Assembly: GCA_036850595.1 (NCBI GenBank)
Contig: CM072160.1
Span: 4,729,773-4,793,772 of the forward strand
Direction: 5' to 3'
DNA from: Rhyacichthys aspro
Taxonomy: Eukaryota; Chordata; Actinopteri; Gobiiformes; Rhyacichthyidae
Length of the DNA: 64,000 nucleotides
How positions within the stretch are numbered: position 1 is the stretch's first letter; every line of letters begins with the position of its first letter. The notes beneath the pieces were generated by a model. It saw nothing but the letters and a program-made list of their open reading frames with translations. It did not search any database and had not been told where the DNA came from. This document shows positions 49,400 through 62,699 of the stretch, piece after piece. Both the position numbers and the translations under genes were made by a program.

Positions 49400-50235
49400 A
49401 TGTCTAAAATATTTTTAAGGCGTGATATTTATTATGAATCGAAATGATGCAGATTTTTTTTGATGTAAGGTGCTTTATTGTAACTTTTTGAAAACCATTT
49501 GTGTATTTATTTATATTAAAAATATATATTTTACTGGGGGAGCATTTGGGGCTGACCAATACCTGCTGGATCCTGTGCCACATAAATGGACCGGTCCAGG
49601 TTTGCATCACAGCTGCTTCATGTCATCCCTTCATTTTCTCTCCGTTGTTTTCTATTTCTTTATATCGCTCAAATAAAGGCTAAAAAATGCCCCAAAATTT
49701 CCCCAAAGTTTTAGGATCAATGCCAGTTTATTTGTATAGAGTTGTTGTGTTCAATTTACCTTCACACAAGTCAAAAAAATTAAATAAAAATGAAATACAT
49801 CTTGAAATTATAAAGTCTTCCACTGTGCAATGGTGTACTGTTCTGAAAATGAGCATGAAACTATTAAACAAACTAAATATCACTAGTTGATATTACACGA
49901 TAAATAACGACATGGTAATAGTATTTATTTTTCTTCCTTATATTCTTCCTTAAACTGCGACTAACTGGACATTGTCTCAGGCCCAAAGCTGCTGGGATAG
50001 GCTCCAGTCGGGTCACAACAAAACAAAAGATGAATAAATAAGAACTGACGACTCTTCAGAATATGTCTATCGTGCCTCTTTGTACAAAACTGCATGACTA
50101 CATTGTGTGCATTGCGTAAAATAGCTCGTGTTACAGTATTTTATTGTAATATCTTGACTTTGAAATAAACTAATAGTCAAAGTGGTTAAAGGATTGAAAG
50201 AAAACATGACAAAACACGTGATGTAGTTACAATAA
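49400..50235. other. Intergenic, between tektin and bace1 3' ends
   Basis: The two genes converge here. At 49983-50042 GCTGCTGGGATAGGCTCCAG followed by a GATGAATAAATA tail is the recognisable 3' end of a fish SINE/LINE-type repeat. No exon is seen. Confidence 0.5.
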
Positions 50236-50239
50236 TGAC

Positions 50240-51316
50240 TTTATTGGTGCTGCCAGTCTGTTGTGGCAGATAAATAGACACTTCCGAGTTGTATTTACAG
50301 CAGCTCAGAGACAAAAACAACTGTCTCTTATTGATACAATGCTTTTATTTGTGTATGGCATATTTTGGGTAGGTTTCACTGTAGAATATATGGTCCCTAT
50401 TAAAAGAGTTTTGTTTTTTTGTTGTTTTTTTGGTTTCTGAACAAAGCCCTATTACACCTCGGTTCATTAATATGCAGTGTGTGTAGTTACATGTGCAAAT
50501 TATCATCATCAGTGCAGGAGGAGTTTGATACGATAATGCTGTAATAGAGGATCTGAAATGCAGATATTTTATGTACAGTACATACATTTAAGCGATTGGT
50601 ACAAGAACAAAGTGACATCAGATATCAACAGGATCCTCCGTTTAACATTGAGCAAAACCGGTTGAACTTTGTGAAGTATATTCTCTAGTATTTGCCCTCT
50701 TTATTTGAACTTTCGGGGTCATATTACAGTAGTATAGTGTTTTTCTCTTCCCATATAGTACACACAACAGGCATGCTCGCAAAGGTCACACTTCATTTAC
50801 TCATTAGCCACGAACAACAGAGCTATAAACGCACACATATCTATATTTCCTTCTTACATAGTGGATCCCGTTTAGTGAAGTCTGTGAAATATCCGCAGAA
50901 ATTCCTTGGACCATAAAGCAACTTGAACTTTGCATTGTTAAGAGACAAATAAAAAGTTCTCATAGGTTTTTTTTTATACATTATTTAACATCAAGCCCAG
51001 GTCTGGTCCCATAAATGGCCTTCGCATAGGTTCCTTAAAAGGCAGAGCTGATACTTGTCAATAATGGCTCATATCCTTAAAGTGAAGCTACTCTCATTCA
51101 GGGCTCTCAGTCAATTTATTCGATTAAACTACGCTTTATATTTCCAGGTTTTTCTCTCAGTCATTACATATCTTTCTTTCTGTTTCTCTTGTATATTATA
51201 AACCCCGAAAAAGCATTCACAGCACCTTTATTCCGTGACATTGCACATCCACAGCCTCCGTTATCCTCTCTAATCATCTGTTATATTTCAAGTAAACATC
51301 TCCTGAACGCGGCTCT
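50240..51316 (-). other. bace1: bace1 3' UTR
   Basis: No coding sequence follows the stop at 51317-51319 in this direction. Minus-strand AATAAA signals lie at 51227-51232 (a short ~90-bp UTR) and at 50344-50349 and 50240-50245 (about 1.0-1.1 kb). Alternative polyadenylation is possible. Confidence 0.5.
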
Positions 51317-54300
51317 TCACTTCAGCAGCGATATGTCGTCAGTGAAGTCTCCGTGAGGATGGAGGCAGCGAGCGAAGCGCCACTGACAAACCATGAGACA
51401 CAGCGGCAGCATAAAGAGCGCACAGATGCCCGCCATGATGTAGGCGATGGTCATCAGAGTCGACTCGTCCGTCTGAGGGATGTTGTAGCCGCAGTCCTCC
51501 AGGTCCACGCCGTGAAACGGGCCTTCGACTGACGCCGTGCGAAACTCATCGTGCACTACAAAGGAAAAGAAAAGTAGCTTAGCAATGCAACGTGAAAAAG
51601 ACTTGTAGGAACTCTGAGTATGATCATAAAGGAACACAAAGTGAGTTAGTTTCCATACCGTGACAAGTGCTGACAGCGAAGCCGATCCGTTTCTTCTCAC
51701 GATCAAACACGACGTAAAATCCCTCCATGATGACGGCCCCCATCACTGTCCCGGTGCTCGACTGAGACACTGCGAACTTGTAGCAGTCTTCCTGCGCAGA
51801 CGCCACGTCCTCCACCGGCCTCAGGTATTGCTGCAGGACGGAGGAAGGTTTATATTTAGATCAGTGGTGTCGAACTCAAAGGTGAGGGGCCTCAAGTTAA
51901 TAAGAAACCTTGCAGGGGTCAAATATGGTGACATCTGGAGGCTTTTATTAAATTTTGAATGTGAGATTTCAACTTCATTTGAGTCTTACAAAAGTTATCA
52001 CACAAGCAATTATTTCCTCCTTTAATAGAAACTGGTTTTAGTCAGATTTGAACAAGTTTTAGTCAGATTTCAACAGGTTTTAGATGGATTTGAACAAGTT
52101 TTAGTCAGATTTCAACAGGTTTTAGATGGATTTGTACAGGTTTTAGATGGATTTAAACGCATTTGGCCCCCAGGACTTGAGTTTGAAATGTGCAATTTAG
52201 ATTAACATAACTCAGTTGATATTTAATACAAATGGTGTAGTGAGTTGGGCTGTTTTTTGGGCTAAGTTCATGTGCTTCCTTGCATTTCCAATTTACATGT
52301 GAGATTAAATTCACTATTAAATGCTACCAGGAGTTCATGCTGTGTGTTTGCTGCTCTGTATTTAATAAAGACTGTGGTAAACACTTTATTATTCTCTACT
52401 ACATAAATCCCCTGTGGGTTAAAAGCAAACATCTCGACATTAAGGCCATTAGAGTTTTAAAAAAATCCAATTACTATTTTTCTAACAGTTATCAAAAGCT
52501 TTAGAAAATCAGCATAAAACTGTGATGTCGAGAGAAAAACACGTCACCCGTTTAAATCTGATATTTTCTATTAAAGTAAACTAACGGGGAAAGTGTCAAG
52601 AAAATGTATGGTTGCATAAACACAGCGAGAGTTACATAAAAAGCTGTTGAGTAAACGGATTATTTGTGAAAACTACACAGACTTTTTTCCTCCATAAGAG
52701 CGCTGATAAGACTGCATTGATATGGTGTAGTTTTAGAGGCATTTTAGAGTTGGAATACTACGAACTGACGCTAAATACTGCAGTTTTTTCAAGAATTAAT
52801 AGAGAAAGCCAGTTTTGTTCTTGTGATAAACATTCATATAACCCAAAAACAGAATGCTAAATGAATGTAAATGTACTTTTTTCAAAACAAAGCTATCATT
52901 TGCTCACATAAGCTATTTCCAGTTTTGGATCAAATCTGCATCAGCTACTGTTACTAAAGAGCACTAATGGCAAAAGTTTAGGAAACTGGTGCAGCTCTCT
53001 GTTTAGAAAGCTGGAAATATGGCTCACATTGCTACACAAATGGATTTTCTTACTTATCTGATCACGTTCATGGTAACCCAATTTATTTCTCATCTCGTTT
53101 GTGTAGTGCTTGTTTGATGTGATCATATCAGAGCTTACCTGAACCACACCACTCTATTAATGTGGCTTTAATGATTAAATATCCCTTCTGTATTTACCTG
53201 AGGCAGGATGGATATTCTGAAGGACTGGTTGCGGTTTTCACTCATCAAATACAGAGAGATCACCGGGAAGATGTGCCACGGTGTAGTGCCGGCCTGCCAA
53301 CACACCAGCTGCTCTCCCAACCAGAAACCAGAAGGAAACTGCTCCGTCTGAAAAACAGGGACAAAGGGTCGTTCAAACTTCCTCTTGGTTTTACTGAATC
53401 GACACATTTCAGACACAACAGTGGAGCCTGACCGAGGAGGCTGCTTCGATAGCTTTGACTGCCGCCTGAAAAACTTTTCTGGGGAGACGGAGGTTTGTGG
53501 TGCCGCTGTCCACGATGCTCTTGTCATAGTTGTACTGAAACAGGCAAAAATAAATATCACAACTCCGAAAACACAAGTATTCAATGATCGTTTTGTGCGC
53601 GGGCTTTACCTCTTTACAATCCATGTTCAGGTCCTGTCCGTTCACTTCAATTCTCACAATAATAACTTCGTAGTACCACTCTCTGCGGATGGGAGTGTAC
53701 CACAGCTCTCCAACGTACAGAGAAGGGTCGATGCCGCCGATGATCTGTAAATATATATCAGTAAGTGAGGAGAGATTTTACAAAGCCTCATTTCCACTAC
53801 GTATTGAGAAGTAAAACGTATTTACTACATACACTACACACTATTCCACTGTATATCTCTTGTCTTTTTGCATCACTAACGCCTTCCCACTTAATACAAA
53901 TGCACCTAACTCTTATTTTCTTTTAGACTGCTGCTTATTCTTCATGAGCCACAGAGCTTTTGGGCAGGACAGGCACACAAACACCACAAAAAAGTTATAC
54001 ATACATACTTAAATTGATTATTAGGATCTAAACATGGTCTATTGAAGTGTCTGGATTAGTTTTAGTGGTGATTGTCGAAATGCGAAGCCCTAAACAAGAC
54101 TAAAGTCGTCAATTTTTACAAAGAGAAGCAAAATGTGTGAAATAATATTAAATCCCAGGCAAAACAGTGCAGACTTTAGACTTACAGAGACCAGGGAACT
54201 CGGGCCAAATAATGATTTATGAGAAATACATATTGCAAGCACAATGTTTTTATTTTCTTACTCTTGCACTTTGATCTTTTTGTGTACTGTCTTTACAAGC

Positions 54301-57300
54301 ACATTTCCCCATTGTGAGATCAAAAAAGTCCTATTTTATTTTATATTATGCAGCAGTATGCAGAATTTATAATGAACCCTTGAGAGAGCTCCATCCTTTG
54401 GAATTTTTACAGGGTGAGGGGGTAATTTTAGAGGGGCTTAATAACCTTTTAAGGCTCCCTGAAATAGGCCTAACTTACACTAAACACAATGGAAACACAA
54501 GCCATATTAGGGGATATTAGAAAGTTAAAAGTCTTTACACTTTCTGTCTGTGGGACTCACCATGCTGCCTCCAACTGTGGCGCTGCCTAAAGAGTAGTTT
54601 TGGGTAAAGCCTGCTCCACAAAGCTGAAGGGAGAAGAGGTTTGGGACAGGAGTCTGACGAACGAGCGAGTCGAAGAACGGCTCCAGCGTCTCGTCGGGCT
54701 GAAATACGACACAAAATCACATCACACTGAACTTTTTCCATTATACGACCCTTTCTCCATTTGACTCTCTGTTCTTACTCGGGCGATATCTGCATAAGCC
54801 AGTCCCAGGATGCCCTCCCAGTTGGATCCGTTGATGAAAAAGCGGTCCGACTGAGTGATCGCAGCGATGTTTGCCCGAAGTGTAGCATTGGGGCCGTGAG
54901 GAACAGAGACCAGGTCCGTGCCCAGCTCTCCCTCCCAGCGGCCCTGAGTGTACGGGACATACACGCTCCTGCCCAGGTCCCGGTACGAGCTCGATCTGGA
55001 GACAAAGGACAGAGAGATTAAAACTATAAAAGCATGTTAAGTGTACAGTGTTCAGTGTTTCAAGCTCACTTTAAAGACGAAATTGTATCTAAAAAGCTCA
55101 ATATTCAAGCTGAAATCATTGTTGTGGAGTAGTTAGTCAGTAACAAAACTGTCCTGGTCCTTTGCAACAAACACAATCCATTATTCTGACATGGAAAATG
55201 TAAAAATGAGTCACATGGAACTATACTTTAACACATAAGTGTCATTTATGAACAGCTTCAGCAGATTTGAGAAGTTGATGTTTGATCCAATAGTTCATCC
55301 CTTGTGAATGTTATAATAAGTCATGTTTGTGAACTTTGTCTTTGTGAGAATAAAGAGGGGAAAACGTCATAAATGTGTCCTCTGTGGGTGGGATTCAGAC
55401 ATGAGGAGAGGAGGCATGAGTGAGGGGAACGAAGGATGCAAAATAATAAAAAATAAGCCAAATGAGACCTTAACCTTGACTCTACAGAAGCCATATGGAT
55501 GTTTATGTTAGGTTTATTGTCAGTTTCCTGTTTTAGTCGAAGTAATTATTTGAGGTAAATGAGAAATTGATTTCTTTTGATGCTTTAAATAAAAGTCAAA
55601 TGAACTGATCACTGCAAAAACTGACAGAAAGGAGCCATTATGAGAATATACAGTAATATGGATCATGTTATCTTTAAATGAGGCTTTAAATAAATTACTG
55701 CTGTTACTGAAGTCCCATACATGAAAAAGTCACAAATATTTGTAAAAGAAATTGAAATATATATTCAAAATATCATAAAGAAGAAAAAAAAGAGGATTTA
55801 AACCTTGAAGTATGACTAAGTTGTAAGAAAAACTCCTTCCTGCTCCTTTTTAATTGGCTTATTTATAGTGTTATTTGTTTTATTTTGTATAATTGTTTTT
55901 TTATTTGTTGTTAGTATAATAATTTATGACAATATTGCCCTTCTTACATGTTTGAAATATATATAATTCATCAAACTTGTCTGACATTCAAGAACTCAGC
56001 CAAAGATATAAAGTTACCATGGAAACCCCCTAAAACCTAATAAATCAGAGTGAGTGTGCGTCTACTCACAGCGAGCGATGGTAGTATCTCCGTAGAAAAG
56101 GATGAGCAGCTGCACCGACGGCAAAGTTACTGCTTCCAGTGTCCACCAAGATGTTCAGCTGAAGAGCAGAGAGAGATTGTATTAAATAAATGCTGCGCGC
56201 GAACAGAAATCAATAGGTTTGTAAATCCGATGCTTGGGTTACAGTGGATTGATTCGGTTATGGTCCATTTCTGAAGGGCAGCTGCAGTCTCAATATTTCT
56301 CCCGCTGAGACAAACATATCCTTTGGTTTAATAATCTCCCTCTTAGATAGGAACATTTAGTTATTGTACAATGAATCCAAATTTACATTAAAAACATTGG
56401 TGAAATCTGTCCATGTTATTTAGAAAAGACACTTTAAAAACAAGAGATTACTGCACAATAAAATAAACTATTTGAGAAAACCATAAGAAAGATTGGCCTC
56501 TGTGGGTTTATATTAATCAATTAATCAAATACACTTTTTCATTAGAAACATATACAAATGTAATATTGCAGCATACAGGAAAACATACAATATACACAAA
56601 ATGCATTCTACTATATTGTAAATCTTCCTTTTGACATGCTACACAATGTTGCTGCTGCATGATACTACACTATATTCCCTATATTCCCTTCAAAATGATA
56701 AAAGTCTGGTGTTGAATTGTCTTGTGTTGTCTCTCTGCTTCACATTTGCTCCTCTGATTTGCCAAACTTCTACCTCTACTGAAATGTTTGAGTAAATGCA
56801 TCACATGACGAGAAAAACCATGAAACGTTTGCATTAACATCAGTCTTTTTTGAGTATTTATGATGATATTAACACATTTTGGATCAACTCGACAGCCCCT
56901 GAACAAACCTGTGAGAGTAAATGGTTGTGTTTTACATGAAGATGAATGAATGGTTGAATAAAACTGGAACTTTCTGTCATTAATCAGTCGTGGTCTATAT
57001 TCTCGCTCTGCGTAGTGTCCCCTGTCGTTTCCTGTTGCCCTCGTTGTCCTTCTCATTCACTCCGTCTCTCCGTCTCTAACCCCTGCCCCTCTCAGGTTGC
57101 TCTCCTCCCTCGTTCGACTCCTCCTCCGTCTGTATCTCTCTGTGAGTATCACATTCTGCAGAATCGGTCAAAACGGCTCAAAGTGTGAATGAAGCACAAT
57201 CGTGTTTAGAATAAAACAAGTAAATGACACAAATAGAGTAGTGTTTGGTACAGTACGTTATGTCATGGTCTTGTTAAAGCCTTGTATTATTCACATATCC

Positions 57301-60300
57301 ATTAATATTCTTGACAATTCAGGGCAATGTTAGTTTTATTCCTCTATTTTTTATTACACAGTGATCATTTGCAGCAATTACCCACATTTAGGGCCTTTCT
57401 GAAACTCCCTACACCCTCGTCCTACCCACTTCTACACGATTTGTGCGTTCAAGGACCATCGGAAACCGGTGAGAGTTGACTTACTCACGCCGACTTATGT
57501 TCGACAGACAAATTAACTTCTTTGTTCATTGTGAAAGCATCAAATTAATGTACTGTACTACTATCATCCAAATGTTCATGAGTTTAAGATCACATAAGGG
57601 ACTGTTCCAGGAAAAATACAGACATCTTTAATTGTTTGTCGTCCATGAATTCATAAATAAATGTGAAAATGTATTGCCAACATTTAAAAATACACATTAT
57701 ATGTATTTGTTTTCTAGCAATACTTCTTTTCTCATTTGGATTAGTTGCTACCTAAGCTAGGAGCGTAACCATGGTGACAGAGAGCTCCTGTGCCCTTCAG
57801 GGCAAGGGAGGAGCGTCCGAAAACTGAGCGTTGAATTTAGATTCTACACTGTGATGAAGGGAACTCCATTCATCTGCTCACAATTACCCACTGACTTTGG
57901 AACAAAACAGTAAATTCTCCTTAAATTAGATAATATATTAAAAGATATAAATAAATAGCTTAAAGAATAAACAGAAATAAATAAGAGCAACAATGTAGTG
58001 CACTTCCACAATTCTTTTCGTATAAAACTAGTAACAAGTAATAAATAAAAACAAGTAATATACAATCATTTTTTTCTTTTTTAAGTTTTATAATCGTTAG
58101 GAGCTGAAATTGAAATTGAAAATTCAATTATTGCACAGCGCAAATCACTACACACCTGGAGTGGAAGTGGGTGGGGAGTCATTTTGGAAAGGCCTTTAGA
58201 TTAGCTCCAGATTAACTACAGCAGCCTCAGAGGGTCAAAATTCAAGCTAGAAATATCATAACTCAAGCTTAAAATTCCCATTAGGTTCGCAGTTTAGTTT
58301 CAAATAAATAATCCCCGACACAATCCGGAAAAAAGTGGAAAGACTGGAAATACAAATATAATTTTCCAGGACACTGTAAATCATAGTCTCTAAAAGTAAA
58401 AGTAGTCTCTAAATTTCCAGTTTCAGTTTTTCTGTGCAAACCCAGACATAAGCAACAACAATATCAAATGTGTTACATATACACTATCTGCTGTTTAAAT
58501 AAAAATACAGAGACTACAGAAAAAGCCTGTAACCACAGATATTAGTCCTACGTCATGATTTGAAATATGACATAATCTGGATCTGCAACATTATTACAGA
58601 CAGGCAGGCAGCCACGGAGCCAGACTGTTTAATAATGGATTGACTCTTTAAATATCCAGAGAAAAGCTACTGTCTCAAAGCTGAGCCTGAAAGACCAGAA
58701 TAAATACAGACTCTTAAATCCTGCTCAAATATCATTGATAAAAATACAGCATCACTGCAGAGTCGGTCAAATAACAACTTTTACATTTTAAAGACAAGAA
58801 GTGCTTTATATCTGCACATAAATGTTGTAAATAGAAAGTAATTCAATTCAAATGCAACCAAGAACATTACTTAGATGGAGTTTGAATGATAATATAACCA
58901 CTTCTTTATCAAGTGTGAGCCAAAAAAGAGCTTGTCTTCGGTTTGAAAGTGGATTTGGACTGCTTTACCTTCCAGTTTTTTCATCTTATTATCGTCTGCT
59001 CTTGGTTTTTACTCGAGTGTAGCAGAATTTTAGACCAAACGAACCTGAAGTCAATGAAGAAGGGCAACGAGGGTTTTTATTGCAGACCCTGAAAAGACTT
59101 TATAAAGTGGTTTTAACATCAGTCTCAAGTACTACAACACTATTCCTATGTCTCAGGTCGGAGTGCTCTTGTCTACAACGCTACCGTTTCCACAAATGCA
59201 TCATCTAAAAATAACAACACACCCCTCTTGGCTGCGTCTGTTTCCGCTCCATCTCTGTTTTTCAGATTTTCTTTGTAGGGAGTCTTTCAATTAATTAGTT
59301 GGCCTTCCCTCTTCCATCTTTTCAGGAGAAATGATGTTGCGGTTGCCATAACAAAAAGCAGTGCATCTGAAAGTCAGGCATGAACGGAAAGAATCTCAAG
59401 TTCAGAGTTTGGTATTTTATCACATTTGTTACTGAAGACAGTTTTTATAGATGTCTACCTAAAGACAGTCTGTGTGTCATGAACTAGACGCTTAGAAACT
59501 TGAGTAAATATGAAGGAAATCTGACTTCAAGGCCTGCATGTTATATTTTAAGCACTATAATTTTATCAGAAGTAGATTTATCTCAAAACCCCAGAAAACA
59601 GAAGTATAATAATGTATGACTCAGTAAGTTTAGACCATTTATTGCTACTACCGTTTACATACAAATATATTTCAGTATTTTTAGCTCAGACAAATGTATT
59701 TCTTAGATAAACATACATATATTTCATTCTTTTTATATCAAAGGCATACTCTGCAGGTTTTCCAATCAGATAATAAACTAATCTGGCCTTGTATCTTTCT
59801 GTCTGTGCTGTCTTTTAAAACTTCAGAGAGTAAAAGTCAAATTTGAATGACCTTTTTATGTGAATTATGCCACAGGTGTGGAATGAAAAGAATTAATACA
59901 TTACTTATTTAAATCCTACATATTAGAGCTTTAATTACATATTTTATTATTTAGCCCTTAGCCTTTTTTATGTTCTCTTTTCATGGTGGGACACTGGTCT
60001 TTTCAATGTTTTTCCTCATCCTTAAAGAAGCACTTTTTAGCATAAATGGGACAAGTTATTGACATATGTTGTGTATGTGTAGGAGTATATAGAATAACAA
60101 GAACGTGTTTTTAATACACATCTGCATTTTTGTTTATTTGTACTTACATTATTTGCAAATTAGCCATGTCCTTTAAGGTTTCAAGTTAGATTTGGAGCTA
60201 TTTTGGTTTCAGTTTTTATGTTTTCCAAGTTGTATAGACTTCGTGTGGCCTGTACATCACACAAAAGAAGCATTTTTCTTTTTTTACTGACAACTGGATG

Positions 60301-62037
60301 CTCCATAAACAGGTTTGCTGTGTCACTGGTTGATCATAAATGTGGCAAAAGGCTGATTGAAATGGAATATATCATGAATAAGAGCATGAATATTGTTGCA
60401 AGAAGCAGACTCACATTTTACCTCAAGCTTGAGCTTTGTTATAGCAGTGTCTAGATATTTTTACTTTAATATATTGCTTTAATCTGTATTCATCGCCTGT
60501 TGGCACTAGTTTTACGTTTCCCTGACTCTAAACTCTCTCCGGGCCTCTCTCCATCTCACTGTAACCTCTCTGTTACCTCGGCCCTCTTCTTCTTCTTCTC
60601 CTCTTTTACCGCCTCATCACTTTGCTGTCACCCTCTACCCATCGGCCCTTGAGCTCGAGGTCCGTTCACCGCAGCTGCACCCGTCTGGCACTCCTCACTC
60701 TGCAGAATTAATGGTGCCATTATCTGTCTGTATCATTCAGTCCTTCTCTCTCTTTCACACAGAAAAGCTCAGGGCCCATCTGTCACTGCTGGCCTTTCAT
60801 TCAACCTCTAATGATGTATGTGTAGGCTTATTTGACTTCTATATATAATATGTATATGAAGTATAAGTCCGTTTATTTGTCTTCCCTTGACTTTCCACTG
60901 GTTGCATTGAGATCTTGTTGTGATTTCAGAGAACGGGCTTTGATCCAGACACTTCAAATCCACAGCAGCAGCACTCTTTGCTTTAAAAATAAAGCCTTAT
61001 TCGTTATAATAATCCCTTTCAATGATCTTTCATGAACTCATTACAACAGTTTGTACAGATGTCCTCAGAGTCAGGCCCGTTTGGTTGAAGTCTGAATGCA
61101 CTTTTACTGGTTTTCCCTAAAGATGCTATTATTGGCTGGATATTCACGAGAGTTTTTAGATGTGTTTTAGGTTTGAAGATGAAGAAAACAGCACGGAGTT
61201 GCTCTGATTGGATAAAACCACAGTTACTCTCAATGATAAATCCAATCATTGACCACATATTCATGTACATATTTAAATGCTCTCTGTAGAAGCCCTCCCA
61301 GATCATCAGGCTTGTCAGGTTAGACCCAGCTGCCAATCAAAAAAGCTGCATTCAGGTACCTGTCTGGATGACGATAAATAACAGAGACAGAGTTGACACT
61401 GACACAGAAAACTGGATAAGTAAAATCATATCTTATATCATAATTAGACCCAGTAAAACTGTATATTTATATAGTTTAGTGGCTCCAGTACACACTAAAC
61501 TTTATGGTTTGGTTTAATTCTTTAAACTGTGTCAGACATCTTTGAGCCCTCTTCTGCATTTTCCGGGTTTGGTCACTGTTGCAACCTTCTGTAACGACCT
61601 CAGTGCTTTTTCAATATCAATTAAAACTAAAAACTAAATGTTATTGAACCCCACTCGTTTGCTTTGGTGTAAAACTGTCTCATGTTAAAACAACAGAGCG
61701 TAACCTGCTCCAAAGTGGGACCCACCTTCTGTGGAGGCGTCCCCACAGCCATCTCCACGTAGTACCCCTGTCCGGACTTGCCTCGTAGATTATCAATCAT
61801 ATCCACGAAGCTGATACCCGTGGCTGCCCCTCTGCGCCTGCGTCGTGCGCCTGTCGTGCCCTCGCTTTTGGCGCTGGCCGCGGCAGGTTTCTGTCCCAGA
61901 CGAGCGCCCTGACGCAGTGGCACACGGATGGCTAAGGACAGGCCCGAGGCGTCCGGAGCGCACTGACCGCTGCTCAAGACGCACAACATGGTCCATAGAA
62001 ACACCGCAGTCAAACAGAAAGCCTGTGACGACCCCAT
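51317..62037 (-). CDS. bace1: Beta-site APP-cleaving enzyme 1 (beta-secretase 1), 517 aa
   Basis: Nine coding exons (minus strand): 62037-61726, 56158-56070, 54995-54779, 54698-54561, 53744-53610, 53534-53433, 53347-53198, 51830-51659 and 51555-51317, summing in frame to 1554 nt. The start is ATG at 62037 (MGSSQAFCL), with a signal peptide to about residue 26. A propeptide contains five consecutive Arg (65-69), a likely furin-type site. The bilobal aspartic protease has both catalytic motifs, DTGSS (Asp110) and DSGTT (Asp306), 196 residues apart as in human BACE1, plus the conserved GYYVEMAVGTPPQ and QLVCWQAGTTPW segments. A membrane helix lies at about 472-495, and the tail ends DDISLLK with the acidic dileucine sorting signal. 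It cleaves type I membrane proteins such as APP and neuregulin-1 in endosomes. Human BACE1 has 501 aa; the extra length is in the propeptide. Confidence 0.96.
51862..52194 (+). mobile_element. hAT-like non-autonomous element, complete with 8-bp target duplication (copy E)
   Basis: It begins CAGTGGTGTCGAACTC and ends TTGAGTTTGAAATGTGCA, a decayed inverse of the start. The flanks ATTTAGAT (51854-51861) and ATTTAGAT (52195-52202) are identical, the 8-bp target duplication expected for the hAT superfamily. Inside are the TATGGTGACATCTGGAGGCT left segment and six to seven units of the GGTTTTAGATGGATTTGAAC minisatellite (52030-52160). It has no coding capacity. It sits in bace1 intron 7 and is the best-defined member of the family. 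Confidence 0.88.
52203..53197 (-). other. bace1: bace1 intron 7, remainder
   Basis: AT-rich intron sequence; no exon or further element recognised. Confidence 0.5.
56159..61725 (-). other. bace1: bace1 intron 1
   Basis: A 5.6-kb intron with no recognisable coding exon. It contains a short piece of the AGACCAAGACC-type repeat near 59030-59150 (CAGTCTCAAGTACTACAAC), pyrimidine-rich tracts at 57050-57140 and 60530-60610, and GTAACCATGGTGAC at 57765-57778, which resembles an X-box. Confidence 0.55.
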
Positions 62038-62640
62038 GATCAAACGCTGTGGTTGTTTTTAGTAATTCTCTTGCTCGTTTTGATGCGCTATGTTTAATTC
62101 AGCGTCCACTCTGCAGCTGCATTAGAGAAGATATCAAGTGGTGATGATGCTACGGTGACAGCTAAAGCCATAATGGGAACTGCAGCGTGAATATTGAAAA
62201 GAAAAGCGCATAGTTTCCCTTTATCTCGACTTCAGGGCTACAGCAAGCGATGCCACGACGAGATATGACCCAAAAATGCGCGTCGACAACGTAAATCAAA
62301 GCAAGTCAAGGCGTTCCTCGGTGTTAAAGATGACGCTGGATGAGTTGCTCTCTGTCCCTCGTTGCTTCATGTAGCCGTTCACCAAGCCCCCAGGCCCGTC
62401 GTATCCTCGATGTGGTGTCAAATGAAACCCACCAGTGCCTTCGTCCAAACCGAGAGCAGGCAGCGCTGAGTCCGCATCCCTTCGAGCCCTCGGCCCCGTC
62501 GTTCACTCCGCTCTCACCTCCTCCTCTTCCTCCATCCGCCCCGCTGCATCCCTCAGAGCTGCGACTCCAGAGAGAGCCCGAGCATCACAATCACAGCCAG
62601 GTTTACGACAGCAGGCCTGGGATGTAGACTTCCGCTGGCG
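62038..62640 (-). promoter_or_regulatory. bace1: bace1 5' UTR and CpG-richer promoter region
   Basis: CpG density and GC content rise from about 62200 to 62600, in contrast with the AT-rich surroundings. This fits the start region of a broadly expressed gene. The transcription start is not visible; the 5' UTR is assumed to begin somewhere in 62200-62600. The open frames here (62324-62683, both strands) are a composition effect. Confidence 0.5.
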
Positions 62641-62699
62641 TTTCAAAATAAGACGAGAGTCAGGGGGAAGAAGATGGATTTAAAAAAGTCTCTATGGCG

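Noticed and set aside
44100..51300. An rnf214 gene between pcsk7 and bace1, as in human
   Set aside because: No exon resembling a RING finger or the RNF214 body was seen; the interval is occupied by the tektin gene.
62324..62683. Open frames upstream of bace1 on both strands
   Set aside because: They follow from GC-rich composition of the promoter and 5' UTR region; no domain or splice context.
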